From positions 1 to 64,000 of the forward strand of contig CAZMGB010000016.1 of assembly GCA_964565775.1 (NCBI GenBank): a stretch of DNA of 64,000 bases, given 5' to 3'. Within the stretch, counting starts at the first letter, position 1, and every line of letters begins with the position of its first letter. The notes beneath the pieces were generated by a model. That model was not told the DNA's origin, made no database searches, and saw only the letters and a list, made by a program, of their open reading frames with translations. The translations under genes and the position numbers were made by a program. Origin of the DNA: CAZMGB01 sp964565775. Its GTDB lineage: Bacteria > Chloroflexota > Dehalococcoidia > DSTF01 > JALHUB01. This document shows positions 8,364-17,461 of this stretch, in pieces.

Positions 8364-9675
8364 CGTCGTTCCTCGATTCGCTCTTCTCCAGGGGCAGGTC
8401 GTTCGCCTGGAAGAGGAATGGCTGCACGCCCTTCCCGCCTGCCTTCGCCGTCTCTCTCTGGCCCTGACGTGTTCGCCTGCGCTCCGGCCGCTCCACGCGC
8501 ACCGGAAAGCCGCCGTCGCGCACCCTCACGCCAAGCCTGTCGCCCTCGACGACATCGCCGACACGGCTGATTACCTGCCCGTCGCGCTGGACGACGGCGT
8601 AGCCCCGCCCCAGAGTAGCGTATGGGCTCAGCGACTGGAGCCGCGCAGCGAAGCTCTCGACCCTGGCGCCGGTAGCCCGGACGAGCTCGCCGCCCAGGCC
8701 GGCGCATCGTCTCCAGAGCTCATCGACGCGCTGCCGCTGCCGGTCGACGTCGGGCAGGCTGCCCTCCATCGCCGCGCAGGCCGAGGAGAGGCCGTCCTTC
8801 CGCCCATCGACCTCCTCACGCGCCGCCGAGAGGAGGGATGCAGCCATGACTCCCAGCCGTACGGTCACCTCCAGCCGGTCGGGCGCCACGAGCTCCGCCG
8901 CCGCCGACGGCGTGGGCGCCCGCAGGTCCGCCACGTAGTCGGCGATCGTGTAGTCGGTCTCGTGGCCAACGGCGGATACGACGGGCACGCGGCTGCCGTA
9001 GATCGCCCTGGCGACGACCTCCTCGTTGAAGGCCCAGAGCTCCTCCAGGGAGCCGCCGCCGCGCCCGACGATGACGACGTCAATCTCCTCCTCGCGGTTC
9101 AGGGAGGCGATGGCCGATACGATGCCGGGAGCGGCCTCCGGTCCCTGGACGGCGGTCGGCGCGAGGAGCAGCTCCACCAGGGGCCAGCGCCGCCCCAGGA
9201 CGTTCGAGATGTCGTGGAAGACAGCGCCGGCGGGGGAGGTAACGACGCCGATGCGCCGGGGGAATCGGGGCAGGGGCCGCTTGCGCGCCTCGTCGAAGAG
9301 GCCCTCCTCTTCGAGCTGCGCCTTCAGGCGCTCGAACTCCATCTGGAGGAGGCCCACGCCCTCAGGCTGGACGAAGTCGACATAAAACTGGAGGTCGCCC
9401 CGTACCTCATAGAGCGATATGCGGCCGTGCGCCACGACCTGCGCCCCGTTCTCGAGGCTGGCTCCTGTCGATCTGTCGTCGACTACGAGGCCGCGCTTGA
9501 AGAGGACGCAGCGAAGGGACGAGTTCTCGTCCTTCAGGGTGAAGTAGGCGTGTCCGGATGGGGGACGGCTGAGATTGGAGACCTCACCGCTGACCCAGAG
9601 GTCGGCCAGATGGGTGTCGCTCTCCAGCAGCTCCCGCAGGTAGGACGTGACCTGGCTGACGGCGTAGACTTCCAT
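8353..9675 (-). CDS. xseA: Exodeoxyribonuclease VII large subunit
   Basis: The 440-residue XseA has an N-terminal OB fold (residues about 5-100, with LWVSGEVSNLSRPPSGHAY and YFTLKDENSSLRCVLF). The catalytic domain follows, with RIGVVTSPAGAVFHDI, DVVIVGRGGGSLEELWAFN and SAVGHETDYTIADYVADLRAPTPSAAA. After a coiled-coil region comes the terminal SPYATLGRGYAVVQRDGQ. These are the standard motifs of the subunit that cuts single-stranded DNA in both directions. It starts at ATG 9675, 5 bp after an unrelated hypothetical gene, and is coupled to xseB. Confidence 0.95.
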   Translation of the reverse strand: MEVYAVSQVTSYLRELLESDTHLADLWVSGEVSNLSRPPSGHAYFTLKDENSSLRCVLFKRGLVVDDRSTGASLENGAQVVAHGRISLYEVRGDLQFYVDFVQPEGVGLLQMEFERLKAQLEEEGLFDEARKRPLPRFPRRIGVVTSPAGAVFHDISNVLGRRWPLVELLLAPTAVQGPEAAPGIVSAIASLNREEEIDVVIVGRGGGSLEELWAFNEEVVARAIYGSRVPVVSAVGHETDYTIADYVADLRAPTPSAAAELVAPDRLEVTVRLGVMAASLLSAAREEVDGRKDGLSSACAAMEGSLPDVDRQRQRVDELWRRCAGLGGELVRATGARVESFAARLQSLSPYATLGRGYAVVQRDGQVISRVGDVVEGDRLGVRVRDGGFPVRVERPERRRTRQGQRETAKAGGKGVQPFLFQANDLPLEKSESRNDDGG

Positions 9676-9680
9676 CGTAG

Positions 9681-10376
9681 CTACACCCAGCCCTGTTTGT
9701 ACTTCGCATAGTTGAACTCATCGACTAACTTGAGGAGAGGTTTGCTGCTTGGGTTGCCGAGATACCGCCGACCGTCAGGAAGCTGGGTCAAGTGCTCGCG
9801 GGCCGCAGATAGAGCCACCCCCTTGTCCGCAGCATAGGTTGCCATGACATTGACGACCACGTCTCTAATGTGATCAAGAAAACGCACGTACTTGCGGGGA
9901 GCGTCCGCCGGTCCATACCACATGCAACCATATTCTCTCGCTATGCTATTATCCCACAGCGCGAGGAAATCTGGCGCTAGCAGATGGAGGGCTTTGGCAG
10001 TAGCGACCGGACTTCTACCTTTCGCGTTTCTAAGGGCATCCATACATTCCCGGAAAAGGTCAGCAAGGTCTGCCTCACCCAACGGAGATTCCTCCTCCAG
10101 GCGTTTTGTGCGAAGACCCTCAAGCACTGTCTTCCTGCGTTCAAGAAAATCCTCCAAGTTCTTGAAGTCGAAGGACCCATAGCGATAGAATGCCTGATTC
10201 CACGTCAGAAGAAGTACACCCAATCCATCCGCCATGTCGGCACTGCTGCCCCAGAACTGCTGGACAATGTAGGTCGCAATCCAGTACATGGGATCGCGGG
10301 GCTCTCGCACTGCGAACGCCTGGGAGCCGCGAAAGATCTCCTCGTAACCAGGACAAGGGGATACGGGACGCCCCAA
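9681..10376 (-). CDS. Hypothetical protein inserted between efp and xseA
   Basis: A 231-residue protein of unknown function. The TTG at 10376 has a strong GGAGGAGG 6 nt before it, so I prefer it to the internal ATG at 10289. The most distinctive part is the segment KALHLLAPDFLALWDNSIA (about residues 135-153). Trp, Asp and Asn there look conserved by analogy with scattered uncharacterised proteins. There are no membrane segments. Its lower GC and AT-ending codons differ from efp and xseA on either side, which points to insertion of a foreign gene into a housekeeping operon. Confidence 0.7.
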   Translation of the reverse strand: MGRPVSPCPGYEEIFRGSQAFAVREPRDPMYWIATYIVQQFWGSSADMADGLGVLLLTWNQAFYRYGSFDFKNLEDFLERRKTVLEGLRTKRLEEESPLGEADLADLFRECMDALRNAKGRSPVATAKALHLLAPDFLALWDNSIAREYGCMWYGPADAPRKYVRFLDHIRDVVVNVMATYAADKGVALSAAREHLTQLPDGRRYLGNPSSKPLLKLVDEFNYAKYKQGWV

Positions 10377-10407
10377 TGCCGCCTCCTCCTGCCTCCGCCC
10401 GGCTTGG

Positions 10408-10971
10408 CTAGGTGCTGACGCGCTCGAGGTACTCGCCGGTACGGGTATCGACCTTGATCATGCCGCCGGTGGTGACGAAGAGCGGCACCTGCACAACCAG
10501 CCCCGTCTCCAGCGTCGCGGGCTTGGTGCCTCCCTGGGCCGTATCGCCTTTGACCCACGGCTCCGTCTGGGCCACCTGAAGCTCAACCGCCGCCGGCAGC
10601 TCCACGCCGATCGGCTCATCGCCGTAGACGAGAATGTCGCAGGTGGCGTTCTCCCTCAGGTACTGGAGGGCATCGCCCATCTGCTCGCCGGACAGGGCCA
10701 CCTGGTCGTACGTCTCGGTGTTCATGAAGTAGTGGAGGCCGCCGTCGGCGTAGAGATACTGGACGGGCTGGCGCTCGACGCGGGCGCGGGCGAACTTCTC
10801 TCCGGCCTGCACCGTCTGCTCGATGGTGTGGCCGGCCCGCACGTCGCGCAGCTTCAGGCGGACCTGGGCGCTGCCCCGTCCGATCTTGATGTGCTGGAAG
10901 TCGATAACCGTGTAGAGGGTGCCGTCCAGCTCCAGAGTGATGCCTTTCTTCAGGTCGCCGGTGCTGATCAT
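10408..10971 (-). CDS. efp: Elongation factor P
   Basis: The 187-residue EF-P has all three beta-barrel domains, from MISTGDLKKGITLELDG to the C-terminal GGMIKVDTRTGEYLERVST. The tip of the domain I loop reads KIGRGSAQV and places Arg32 where many bacteria have a modified Lys or Arg. Thermus EF-P has a similar KLGRGGAKV loop. No modification gene (epmA, earP or ymfI-like) is seen in the window. The factor relieves ribosome stalling at consecutive prolines. It follows the aroQ-pepP block, an order common in Gram-positive bacteria. Confidence 0.95.
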   Translation of the reverse strand: MISTGDLKKGITLELDGTLYTVIDFQHIKIGRGSAQVRLKLRDVRAGHTIEQTVQAGEKFARARVERQPVQYLYADGGLHYFMNTETYDQVALSGEQMGDALQYLRENATCDILVYGDEPIGVELPAAVELQVAQTEPWVKGDTAQGGTKPATLETGLVVQVPLFVTTGGMIKVDTRTGEYLERVST

Positions 10972-10974
10972 GAT

Positions 10975-12339
10975 CTATAGGCTCCTGCTCGTAAAGATGC
11001 CTGCGGCCAGCAACGCTCCGAATAGGAGGTTGAGCTGCGCTGTCTTCTGCGGCACGACAGCCAGAGCCTGCCGAAGGTCACCCGCGGCCAGCCGGACCTG
11101 CATGAGTAGCCGGAACGCGACGGGTAGAGTGAGGATCGGCAGGAGCGCCCAGGGCGACATCGTGGCCCCGAGGGAGACGACGAAGATGTAGGGCGCCACC
11201 AACAGCAGATAGAATACCAGCTTGGCCCCGCGCGTCCCCGTCAACTGGGCCAGGGTGAGGGCGCCGGTGCGTCGGTCCGCCTCGACGTCGCGGAAGTTGT
11301 TGACGTGCAGGATAGCGTCGACGAGCAGACCAAGGGGCACGGAGACGATAAGCGGCAGGAGGTCGATACGCTCCGTCTGCACGTAGTAGGCCCCAAGGAC
11401 GAGGAGCGGCCCGAAGGAGGCGAAGATGCCGATGTCGCCGAGGCCCCGGTACTTGTATCCGACAGGCCCTGCCGTGTAGAAGAGGGCCAGGGCCGTGCCG
11501 ATGGCACCGAGAACCAGAACGGGCCAGCCTGCGATGTAGGCGAGGCCGCCGCCCGCCGCCGCGCCGAGGGCGAGGGCGGCACCGCCAGCCCACAGTATCC
11601 CTTGCGGCGGAAGAAAGCTGTCCACGAGCGTGCGGTCGTCCGCGTCCAGGGCGATATCGGTGCCGCGCCGGAAGTCGAAGTAGGTGTTCATAAGGTTGGC
11701 GCCGATGTGGAAGAGCAGGCCCCCGAGGAGCGTCAGCAGCAACAGGGGGACGTCGAAGGATCCCTTGCGATAGGCGAGGGAGGCACCGACGAGCATCGGC
11801 ATAAGGGACGCCGGAAAAGACCAGGGCCGAAGGGCAAACAACCATGCCTTGACCCCGGAGAGGGCCCCCATCTCCTCGCGCAGTGCCCAGCCGTCGCCCT
11901 TGCGGAAGAGGGTGACGCTGGGGAAGACGCCGCCCGGGAGGTCGGACACGGCCAGCCGGTCGGTCACGATGCGCACGAGGCTGAGGCCGGGCACAGCCTC
12001 GAGGAACTGCCCGAGCTCAGGCACCTTCGCTGTCATGCGTGACACCGGTTCCGGGAACTGGTCGACGGGGCCCAGCACGTGGGCGATGCCAGTCCCCTGA
12101 ACGAAGCGGTCGGGCACCTGACGGTTGACGGTGAAGGCCACGCGGGGGCTCTTGCGCATGTTCCGCATCGTGGTGGAACGATCTTCGACAACGCACAGGA
12201 TGTCGAGAGAGTCCTCCTCCTTGCAGTAGACCGTCGCACACCACGGGGACTCGGCCGTCCCCGTCGCCAGGTTCATCACCCGGTTGTCCGCCAGGATCTG
12301 CGCCGCCGTAGTCTCTAAGGTGGTCCTGTCCTGAGCCAT
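10975..12339 (-). CDS. Fusion: FMN-binding PNPOx-like domain + UbiA prenyltransferase
   Basis: Two domains are fused in about 454 residues. Residues 1-140 look like a pyridoxamine-phosphate-oxidase-type split barrel (ILADNRVMNLATGTAESPW, ATVYCKEEDSLDILCV, SPRVAFTVNRQ). From about 160 an integral membrane UbiA/MenA domain of 8-9 helices follows. It has the first Asp motif NLMNTYFDFRRGTD and the second NNFRDVEADRRTG, which bind the prenyl diphosphate through magnesium. Such enzymes prenylate aromatic acids for menaquinone or related lipids. I chose ATG 12339 because AAGGAGGGTGGAG precedes it; a GTG at 12372 would add 11 residues. The fusion is unusual, and the role of the flavin-like domain is not known. 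Confidence 0.85.
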   Translation of the reverse strand: MAQDRTTLETTAAQILADNRVMNLATGTAESPWCATVYCKEEDSLDILCVVEDRSTTMRNMRKSPRVAFTVNRQVPDRFVQGTGIAHVLGPVDQFPEPVSRMTAKVPELGQFLEAVPGLSLVRIVTDRLAVSDLPGGVFPSVTLFRKGDGWALREEMGALSGVKAWLFALRPWSFPASLMPMLVGASLAYRKGSFDVPLLLLTLLGGLLFHIGANLMNTYFDFRRGTDIALDADDRTLVDSFLPPQGILWAGGAALALGAAAGGGLAYIAGWPVLVLGAIGTALALFYTAGPVGYKYRGLGDIGIFASFGPLLVLGAYYVQTERIDLLPLIVSVPLGLLVDAILHVNNFRDVEADRRTGALTLAQLTGTRGAKLVFYLLLVAPYIFVVSLGATMSPWALLPILTLPVAFRLLMQVRLAAGDLRQALAVVPQKTAQLNLLFGALLAAGIFTSRSL

Positions 12340-12379
12340 CTCTCCACCCTCCTTGTCTGGGGAAGCTGACACCGTTGCG

Positions 12380-13462
12380 CTACGCAGCCAGCACCTTCGG
12401 CGCGTGCGACATGACGCGAGCCTTGCCGTTCTCCAGCACTACGATGTCCTCGATGCGGACGCCGCCCCAGCCCGTAACGTAAACGCCCGGCTCGATGGTG
12501 AACACCATACCCTCGGCGAGGAGATCGTTCGAGGTCCTGCCGAGACGGGGCGACTCATGCGTGTTCAGTCCGACACCGTGGCCCAGGCCGTGTCCGAAGT
12601 TCTCCCCGTAGCCTGCCTCCTCGATCGCCCGCTGGGCCAGCATGTGCACCTCCTCGCCCGTCATGCCCGGCCTCACGAGCTCCTCAGCGGTGAGCTGGGC
12701 GCCCAGTACGATGCCGTAGATCTCAGAGAAGCGGCCGTCGGGCTTGCCCAGGAAGATCGTGCGGGTCAGGTCCGAGCAGTAGCCGTCGAGGCGCACGCCC
12801 ATGTCGATGACCACGCCCTCGCCCGCCTCCAGCGCCCGGTCGCGCGGGTAGGCGTGCGGCATCGCGCCCCAGGGCCCGCCAGCGACGATGGTATCGAAGG
12901 AGGTGCCGTCGCCGCCGTGCTCCCGGATGTACTTCTCGATCTCCCAGGCCACCTGCTTCTCCGTCCAGCCGGGCTCCACTCGCGCCGTCACCTCTTGGAA
13001 GGCGGCGTCGCCCAGGTCGATGGCGGCCTGGATGGCGGCCAGTTCCTCCGGCTCCTTGACGGCGCGCAACGCCTCGACGACGCCGGTGGACGCCACCAGT
13101 CGCGGACGCTGATCCTGAGGCAACTCTCCGGCCGCCTTCCGCAGCGTGCGGTAGAGGGACAAGGTGACGTCGGCCGACTCAAAGGCGAGCTTCTTGCCGC
13201 CCAGCCCCACCAGGAGGCCGGGCAACCAAGTCTCCACGGAGCCCGTGGCCTGGTGGAGGCGAAAGCCGGGCGCCTCCTGGACCGCTTGCTCGTAGTAGCG
13301 GAAGTCGGTGGCGATGACGGCGTCGGTGGGGGTGATCAGCAGGTATCCTGCCGAGCCCGTGAATCCGGAGATGTAGCGCCGGTTTTGGGGCTGCGAGACG
13401 AGCAGTGCATCGAGGCCCAGGGCCTCGAGCTTCTCTCGCAGCTTATCGACTCTTCGGTTCAC
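12380..13462 (-). CDS. pepP: Xaa-Pro aminopeptidase (M24 family)
   Basis: An M24 'pita-bread' metallopeptidase that removes an N-terminal residue before proline. The N-terminal creatinase-like domain includes LDALLVSQPQNRRYISGFTG. Metal ligands are in GVVIDMGVRLDGYCSDLTRT (two Asp), FGHGLGHGVGLNTHE (His), TIEPGVYV (Glu) and GVRIEDIVVL (Glu). The GTG at 13462 follows AGAGGAACGGG and overlaps aroQ by 20 nt. It fits the family start (NRRVDKLREKL) better than the upstream ATG at 13498. PepP and PepQ cannot be separated from sequence alone. Confidence 0.9.
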   Translation of the reverse strand: MNRRVDKLREKLEALGLDALLVSQPQNRRYISGFTGSAGYLLITPTDAVIATDFRYYEQAVQEAPGFRLHQATGSVETWLPGLLVGLGGKKLAFESADVTLSLYRTLRKAAGELPQDQRPRLVASTGVVEALRAVKEPEELAAIQAAIDLGDAAFQEVTARVEPGWTEKQVAWEIEKYIREHGGDGTSFDTIVAGGPWGAMPHAYPRDRALEAGEGVVIDMGVRLDGYCSDLTRTIFLGKPDGRFSEIYGIVLGAQLTAEELVRPGMTGEEVHMLAQRAIEEAGYGENFGHGLGHGVGLNTHESPRLGRTSNDLLAEGMVFTIEPGVYVTGWGGVRIEDIVVLENGKARVMSHAPKVLAA

Positions 13463-13901
13463 CCCGTTCCTCTTGCAGGATTTGAACCAGCATCTCAAGG
13501 GCCGCCACGTAGCCCCGCCAGCCCAGCCCCGCTATCAACCCCCGGCAGACGGCGGCGGTGACGGAGCGGCGGCGAAACGGCTCACGCCCGTGGATGTTCG
13601 AGATATGCACCTCGATGGCCGGCAGGCCGGTGGCGGCGATGGCATCGCGGAGCGAAAGCCCGTAGTGGGTCAGGGCACCGGGATTGATGACGATGCCGTC
13701 GGCGCCTGGGGCCTGGGCCTGTACGAAGTCTATGATAGCCCCCTCATGGTTCGACTGGAAGCTCACCACCTCGACGCCCAGAGCAGTCGCCTTCTCCTGC
13801 GCGCGCGCCTCGATGTCGGCGAGCGTCACGCGGCCGTAGACCTCCGGCTCCCGCTGGCCCAGGAGGTTCAGGTTAGGCCCATTGACAAGAAGGATCTTCA
13901 T
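13443..13901 (-). CDS. aroQ: 3-Dehydroquinate dehydratase, type II
   Basis: A type II dehydroquinase of 152 residues, counted from the ATG at 13901 (MKILLVNGPNLNLLGQREP). Type II hallmarks are the catalytic Tyr in EPEVYGR, SNHEGAIIDFV, NPGALTHYGLSLRDAI and EVHISNIHGREPFRRRS, which carries the catalytic His. It performs the third step of the shikimate pathway; the other steps found here are in the operon at 26306-31565. The longer frame to 13970 is unlikely because the added residues run through intergenic repeats. Confidence 0.93.
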   Translation of the reverse strand: MKILLVNGPNLNLLGQREPEVYGRVTLADIEARAQEKATALGVEVVSFQSNHEGAIIDFVQAQAPGADGIVINPGALTHYGLSLRDAIAATGLPAIEVHISNIHGREPFRRRSVTAAVCRGLIAGLGWRGYVAALEMLVQILQEERGEPKSR

Positions 13902-14134
13902 GTTGGTTATCGATGATCCAGCGGGCTGCGAGGGTCTGATGGTCGTGAGCAAAACAGCTCGACACAACAACCCCCAGAAAGGCTTCCGAAGGCCAGGCTT
14001 GAGCCTGGCCGCCGCGCCAGCCTGAAGGCTGGCCTTCGGAGGTTATCCCCCTCAATGTCTCGGTCTATTGTCTCACTAAGCATCAGGCCCCCACGGCAAC
14101 TCTGCGGCGGTCTGAAGACCGTCACCTACGATAT
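13902..14134. repeat. Intergenic hairpin elements (CCGAAGGCC-ended family)
   Basis: Between aroQ and the Xer gene lies a composite element at 13986-14040 with terminal inverted repeats CCGAAGGCC and GGCCTTCGG. It holds two hairpins, GGCCAGGCTTGAGCCTGGCC and GCCAGCCTGAAGGCTGGC. A second unit at 14105-14131 carries GGTCTGAAGACC and ends in CCTACGA, like the elements near 4.2 kb. No gene is seen. Confidence 0.75.
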
Positions 14135-15154
14135 CTATTCATCGACGGATGGCTCCCCACGCCTACGGCTCTCAGCCCGTGCTTCGTGCAGCTCCCTGAG
14201 CTGTTCGGCGATACCGTCCAGGCTGGTGCCGATGGTCCGTCGCTTCGCCTGCTCCGTCACGTGCGTGTAGATCTGCGTGGAAGCGACGCTGGAGTGCCCC
14301 AGCAGCTCCTGTATCACGCGCAGATCGGCGCCGCCCTCCAGCATATGGGTGGCGAAAGTGTGACGCAATAGGTGGGGAAAGGCCTCCTTCCCGAGCCCCG
14401 CCGCCCGAGCATACTTTCGCACCAGTAGCTGCACCGACCGCGCCGAGAGGCGCCCGCCGTCTCGGTTCAGGAAGAGCGCCGTCTGAGCGCCTCGTGCGAG
14501 ACGGGGTCGGCCCTCACGGAGATAGCGCCTTAGCGCCTGGGCGGCTGGCCGGCCGATCAGCACCAGTCGCTCCTTGTTCCCCTTTCCGCGCACCCACAGC
14601 ACTCGGCCCTGGAGATCCAAGGCAGCAGCGTCGAGGCTCGTCACCTCGCTGACGCGGACGCCGGCGGCGTACAGCAGCTCGAGGATTGCGCTATCGCGCA
14701 ATCCTTGCGGCTTCTCAAGGTCGGGAGCCGTCACCAGTGCCGTGATCTCCTCGTTCGAGAGGAAGCTGGGCAGGCGCCGCGCCCGCCGGGGGCCCCGCAC
14801 CCCCTGGAAGGGGCTGATGTCGATGTGACCCTCGTGCTCCAGGTACTTGTAGAAGCGGCGGATGGTGCCCACTTTGCGCGTGATGCTGGCGGGGGCGACG
14901 CCCCTGTCGAGGAGGCTCGCCAGGTAGCGGCGCAGGGCGTGACGGTCCAGGTTCAGGGGGTCGGCGCGCTCCTCTGCGGCGACGAAGCCGAAGAACGCCT
15001 GGAGGTCCGTGCGATAGTTTCGGAGCGTGTAGGGTGAGGGCTTTCGCTGGGCCGCGAGGCTATTCAGATAGGCGCCCAGGAGCGCTTCCATGCGCTCTGC
15101 CCACGGCGGCGTCTCCGCGGCAGTCGGGGGGGTGGCCGCTCTTGACAGACTCAT
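14135..15154 (-). CDS. xerC: Tyrosine recombinase XerC/XerD
   Basis: A 339-residue tyrosine recombinase with the SAM-like N-terminal domain (residues 25-115) and a complete catalytic domain. Active-site residues are Arg in YAAGVRVSEVTSL, Lys in VRGKGNKERLV, His-Arg in FPHLLRHTFATHM, His in ELLGHSSVAST and Tyr in QIYTHV. It would resolve chromosome dimers at dif. Its place 6 bp after topA matches the dprA-topA-xer arrangement of many Gram-positive bacteria, so it is a housekeeping Xer rather than a phage integrase. XerC and XerD cannot be told apart here. Confidence 0.9.
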   Translation of the reverse strand: MSLSRAATPPTAAETPPWAERMEALLGAYLNSLAAQRKPSPYTLRNYRTDLQAFFGFVAAEERADPLNLDRHALRRYLASLLDRGVAPASITRKVGTIRRFYKYLEHEGHIDISPFQGVRGPRRARRLPSFLSNEEITALVTAPDLEKPQGLRDSAILELLYAAGVRVSEVTSLDAAALDLQGRVLWVRGKGNKERLVLIGRPAAQALRRYLREGRPRLARGAQTALFLNRDGGRLSARSVQLLVRKYARAAGLGKEAFPHLLRHTFATHMLEGGADLRVIQELLGHSSVASTQIYTHVTEQAKRRTIGTSLDGIAEQLRELHEARAESRRRGEPSVDE

Positions 15155-15160
15155 GTTGTC

Positions 15161-17458
15161 CTAGGCGGACGACACGCCGGCGGGCAGCGGCTCCTCTTCG
15201 GAGGCTGCGGCTGCGGTTGAGGCCGAGCCGCGCCACGAGCACTGCCGGCAGCGGGCCCCGCTCCTCCCATCGGCGACCAGCAGGCCGCCACAATCCGGGC
15301 AGCGACCCGGCAGCGGCCGCGTCCACGAGGTGAACCGGCAGCGGGGGTAGTTGGCGCAGCCGTAGAAGACGCGCCGGCTGCGTGCCGCCCTCTTCTCCAC
15401 CAGGTCACCGCCGCAGTCAGGACAGGCCACGCCGACCTTCTGGAGGAAACGCCGTCTGCCCTTGCACTCCGGGTAGCGGGTGCAGGCAAGGAAGGGGCCG
15501 TAGCGGCCGCCCTTCACCGCCATCGGCGCGCCGCACAGCTCGCACTTCTCTTCCGTGACAGGGACTTCAACAGGCTTGGTGCTCTGACACTCCGGGAATC
15601 CACTACAGGCCAGGAAGCGCCCGTAGCGTCCCCAACGGAGCACCATGGGCCGGCCGCATTTCTCGCAGGTCTCGTTCGTCAGCTCTTCCACAACCGGGGC
15701 CTTCGCCGCTTCAGTTAGGGATTCGACAAGCGGTCCGTAGAATCCCTCCACCACCGGCCGCCAGTCGCTCTGGCCCTCAGCGATCTGGTCCAGCTCTTCC
15801 TCCATCTCGGCAGTGAAGCCCATGTCGACGATGCCGGCGAAGTAGTTGACCAGCAGGTCGTTGACGACGTATCCCAGCTCGGTGGGCTTAAGCTGACGGC
15901 CCTCGCGCTCCACGTAGCCCCGGTCCTGGATGGTCGAGAGGATCGGGGCGTAGGTGCTGGGCCTGCCGATGCCGTTCTCCTCCAGCGCCTTCACCAGGGT
16001 AGCTTCGGTGAAGCGAGGAGGGGGCTCGGTGAAGTGCTGCTCCGGCAGGAGGGCCATCAGACGCAGCTCATCTCCCGACTCCAGCGGCGGAAGGCCGGCG
16101 TGGGGCTCGGCGGCGGCTGCCTCATCGCCTGTCTCGCGGTAGAGGCGGCGGTAGCCGGGGAAGCGGAGGGTGCTGTCCGTCGCGCGAAAGAGGTAGACGT
16201 CGGCGTCAACAGCGGGACGCGCCTCGATCTCGACTGTGGTGTTGTCGAAGACGGCGTCGGCCATCTGACTCGCCACCATGCGCTGCCAGATCAGGCTGTA
16301 GAGCTTGTGCTGGTCAGGCGTCAGGTTGCGACGGACAGCGGCGGGATCACGGCGGACTGATGTAGGGCGAATGGCCTCGTGGGCCTCCTGAGCACCTTTC
16401 ACCTTCTTCTGGAAGACCCTCGGCGAGTGGGGCAAGAACTCCGCCCCGAACTTCTCGCGAATGTAGGCCCGCGCCGCCGACTTAGCCACGTCAGCCACGC
16501 GCGTCGAATCGGTGCGCATATAGGTGATAAGGCCGACGCGGCGCCCGCCGTCGCCCCCTACCGACCGACCTTCGTAGAGTTGTTGGGCCACGGCCATGGC
16601 GCGCTTGGCGGAGAAGCCGAAGCGCCGTGAGGCCTCCTGCTGTAGCGTGCTGGTGATGAAGGGTGGCGCCGGCCGGCGTACCTGCTTCTTGCGCCGCACC
16701 TCGACCACTTGGTAGGCGGCCTTTTGCAGCAGCGCCACCAGCCTTTCTGCCTCATCGGCGCTCCCGATCTCCAGCTTCTTCTTTCTTGCGGCGAGGCCCA
16801 CGAGCCGTGCCCTGAGGACCGCCTCTTCCGGCGGTTTGACGTCGCCGACCGGCGTCAGATCGGCGTCGATAGTCCAGTACTCACGGGGGACGAAGCCGTC
16901 GATCTCCCGCTGCCTTTCCACGACCATCCGGAGAGCGACCGACTGGACGCGGCCGGCCGAGAGGCCACGGCGCACCTTCCTCCAGAGGATGGGGCTTATC
17001 TTGTAGCCGACCAGGCGGTCGACGATGCGCCGCGCCTGTTGCGAGTCGACCAGCCGCATGTCGATCTCGCGCGGCTGGTCGAAGGCGCGGCGGACGCCCT
17101 CGGGCGTGATCTCGTGGAAGACGACGCGTCGGTTGGGGAGGGCATTCAGTTCCGCCGCCTGCACCACGTGCCAGGAGATCGCCTCCCCCTCGCGGTCGGG
17201 GTCGGTGGCCAGATACACGGCGCGGGCACCGTCGGCGGCCTCCTTGAGGTGGCGCACCACCTCTCTCTTCTCCTTCGGGACAAGGTAAGTGGGCGCGAAG
17301 CCGTTGTCCACGTCCACCCCCAGGCGACCCTTCGGAAGGTCGCGCACGTGCCCTATCGAGGCCCGCACGTCGTAGTCCCGCCCCAGAATGCCCGCCAGGG
17401 TACGAGCCTTGGCCGGCGATTCAACGATAACGAGGTTGCGCTTCTTCTTGGTTGCCAT
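15161..17458 (-). CDS. topA: DNA topoisomerase I
   Basis: A 765-residue type IA topoisomerase. The Toprim domain is NLVIVESPAKARTLAGILG with ATDPDREGEAI. The active-site Tyr is in GLITYMRTDSTRV, and the core continues through IGRPSTYAPILSTIQDRGYV. The tail carries four zinc ribbons: CEKCG...CSGFPEC, CELCG...CTRYPEC, CPDCG...CANYPRC and a last CPDCG...CRQC. It relaxes negative supercoils. It is the middle gene of dprA-topA-xer, with only 3 bp to dprA. Confidence 0.96.
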   Translation of the reverse strand: MATKKKRNLVIVESPAKARTLAGILGRDYDVRASIGHVRDLPKGRLGVDVDNGFAPTYLVPKEKREVVRHLKEAADGARAVYLATDPDREGEAISWHVVQAAELNALPNRRVVFHEITPEGVRRAFDQPREIDMRLVDSQQARRIVDRLVGYKISPILWRKVRRGLSAGRVQSVALRMVVERQREIDGFVPREYWTIDADLTPVGDVKPPEEAVLRARLVGLAARKKKLEIGSADEAERLVALLQKAAYQVVEVRRKKQVRRPAPPFITSTLQQEASRRFGFSAKRAMAVAQQLYEGRSVGGDGGRRVGLITYMRTDSTRVADVAKSAARAYIREKFGAEFLPHSPRVFQKKVKGAQEAHEAIRPTSVRRDPAAVRRNLTPDQHKLYSLIWQRMVASQMADAVFDNTTVEIEARPAVDADVYLFRATDSTLRFPGYRRLYRETGDEAAAAEPHAGLPPLESGDELRLMALLPEQHFTEPPPRFTEATLVKALEENGIGRPSTYAPILSTIQDRGYVEREGRQLKPTELGYVVNDLLVNYFAGIVDMGFTAEMEEELDQIAEGQSDWRPVVEGFYGPLVESLTEAAKAPVVEELTNETCEKCGRPMVLRWGRYGRFLACSGFPECQSTKPVEVPVTEEKCELCGAPMAVKGGRYGPFLACTRYPECKGRRRFLQKVGVACPDCGGDLVEKRAARSRRVFYGCANYPRCRFTSWTRPLPGRCPDCGGLLVADGRSGARCRQCSWRGSASTAAAASEEEPLPAGVSSA

Positions 17459-17461
17459 CGA

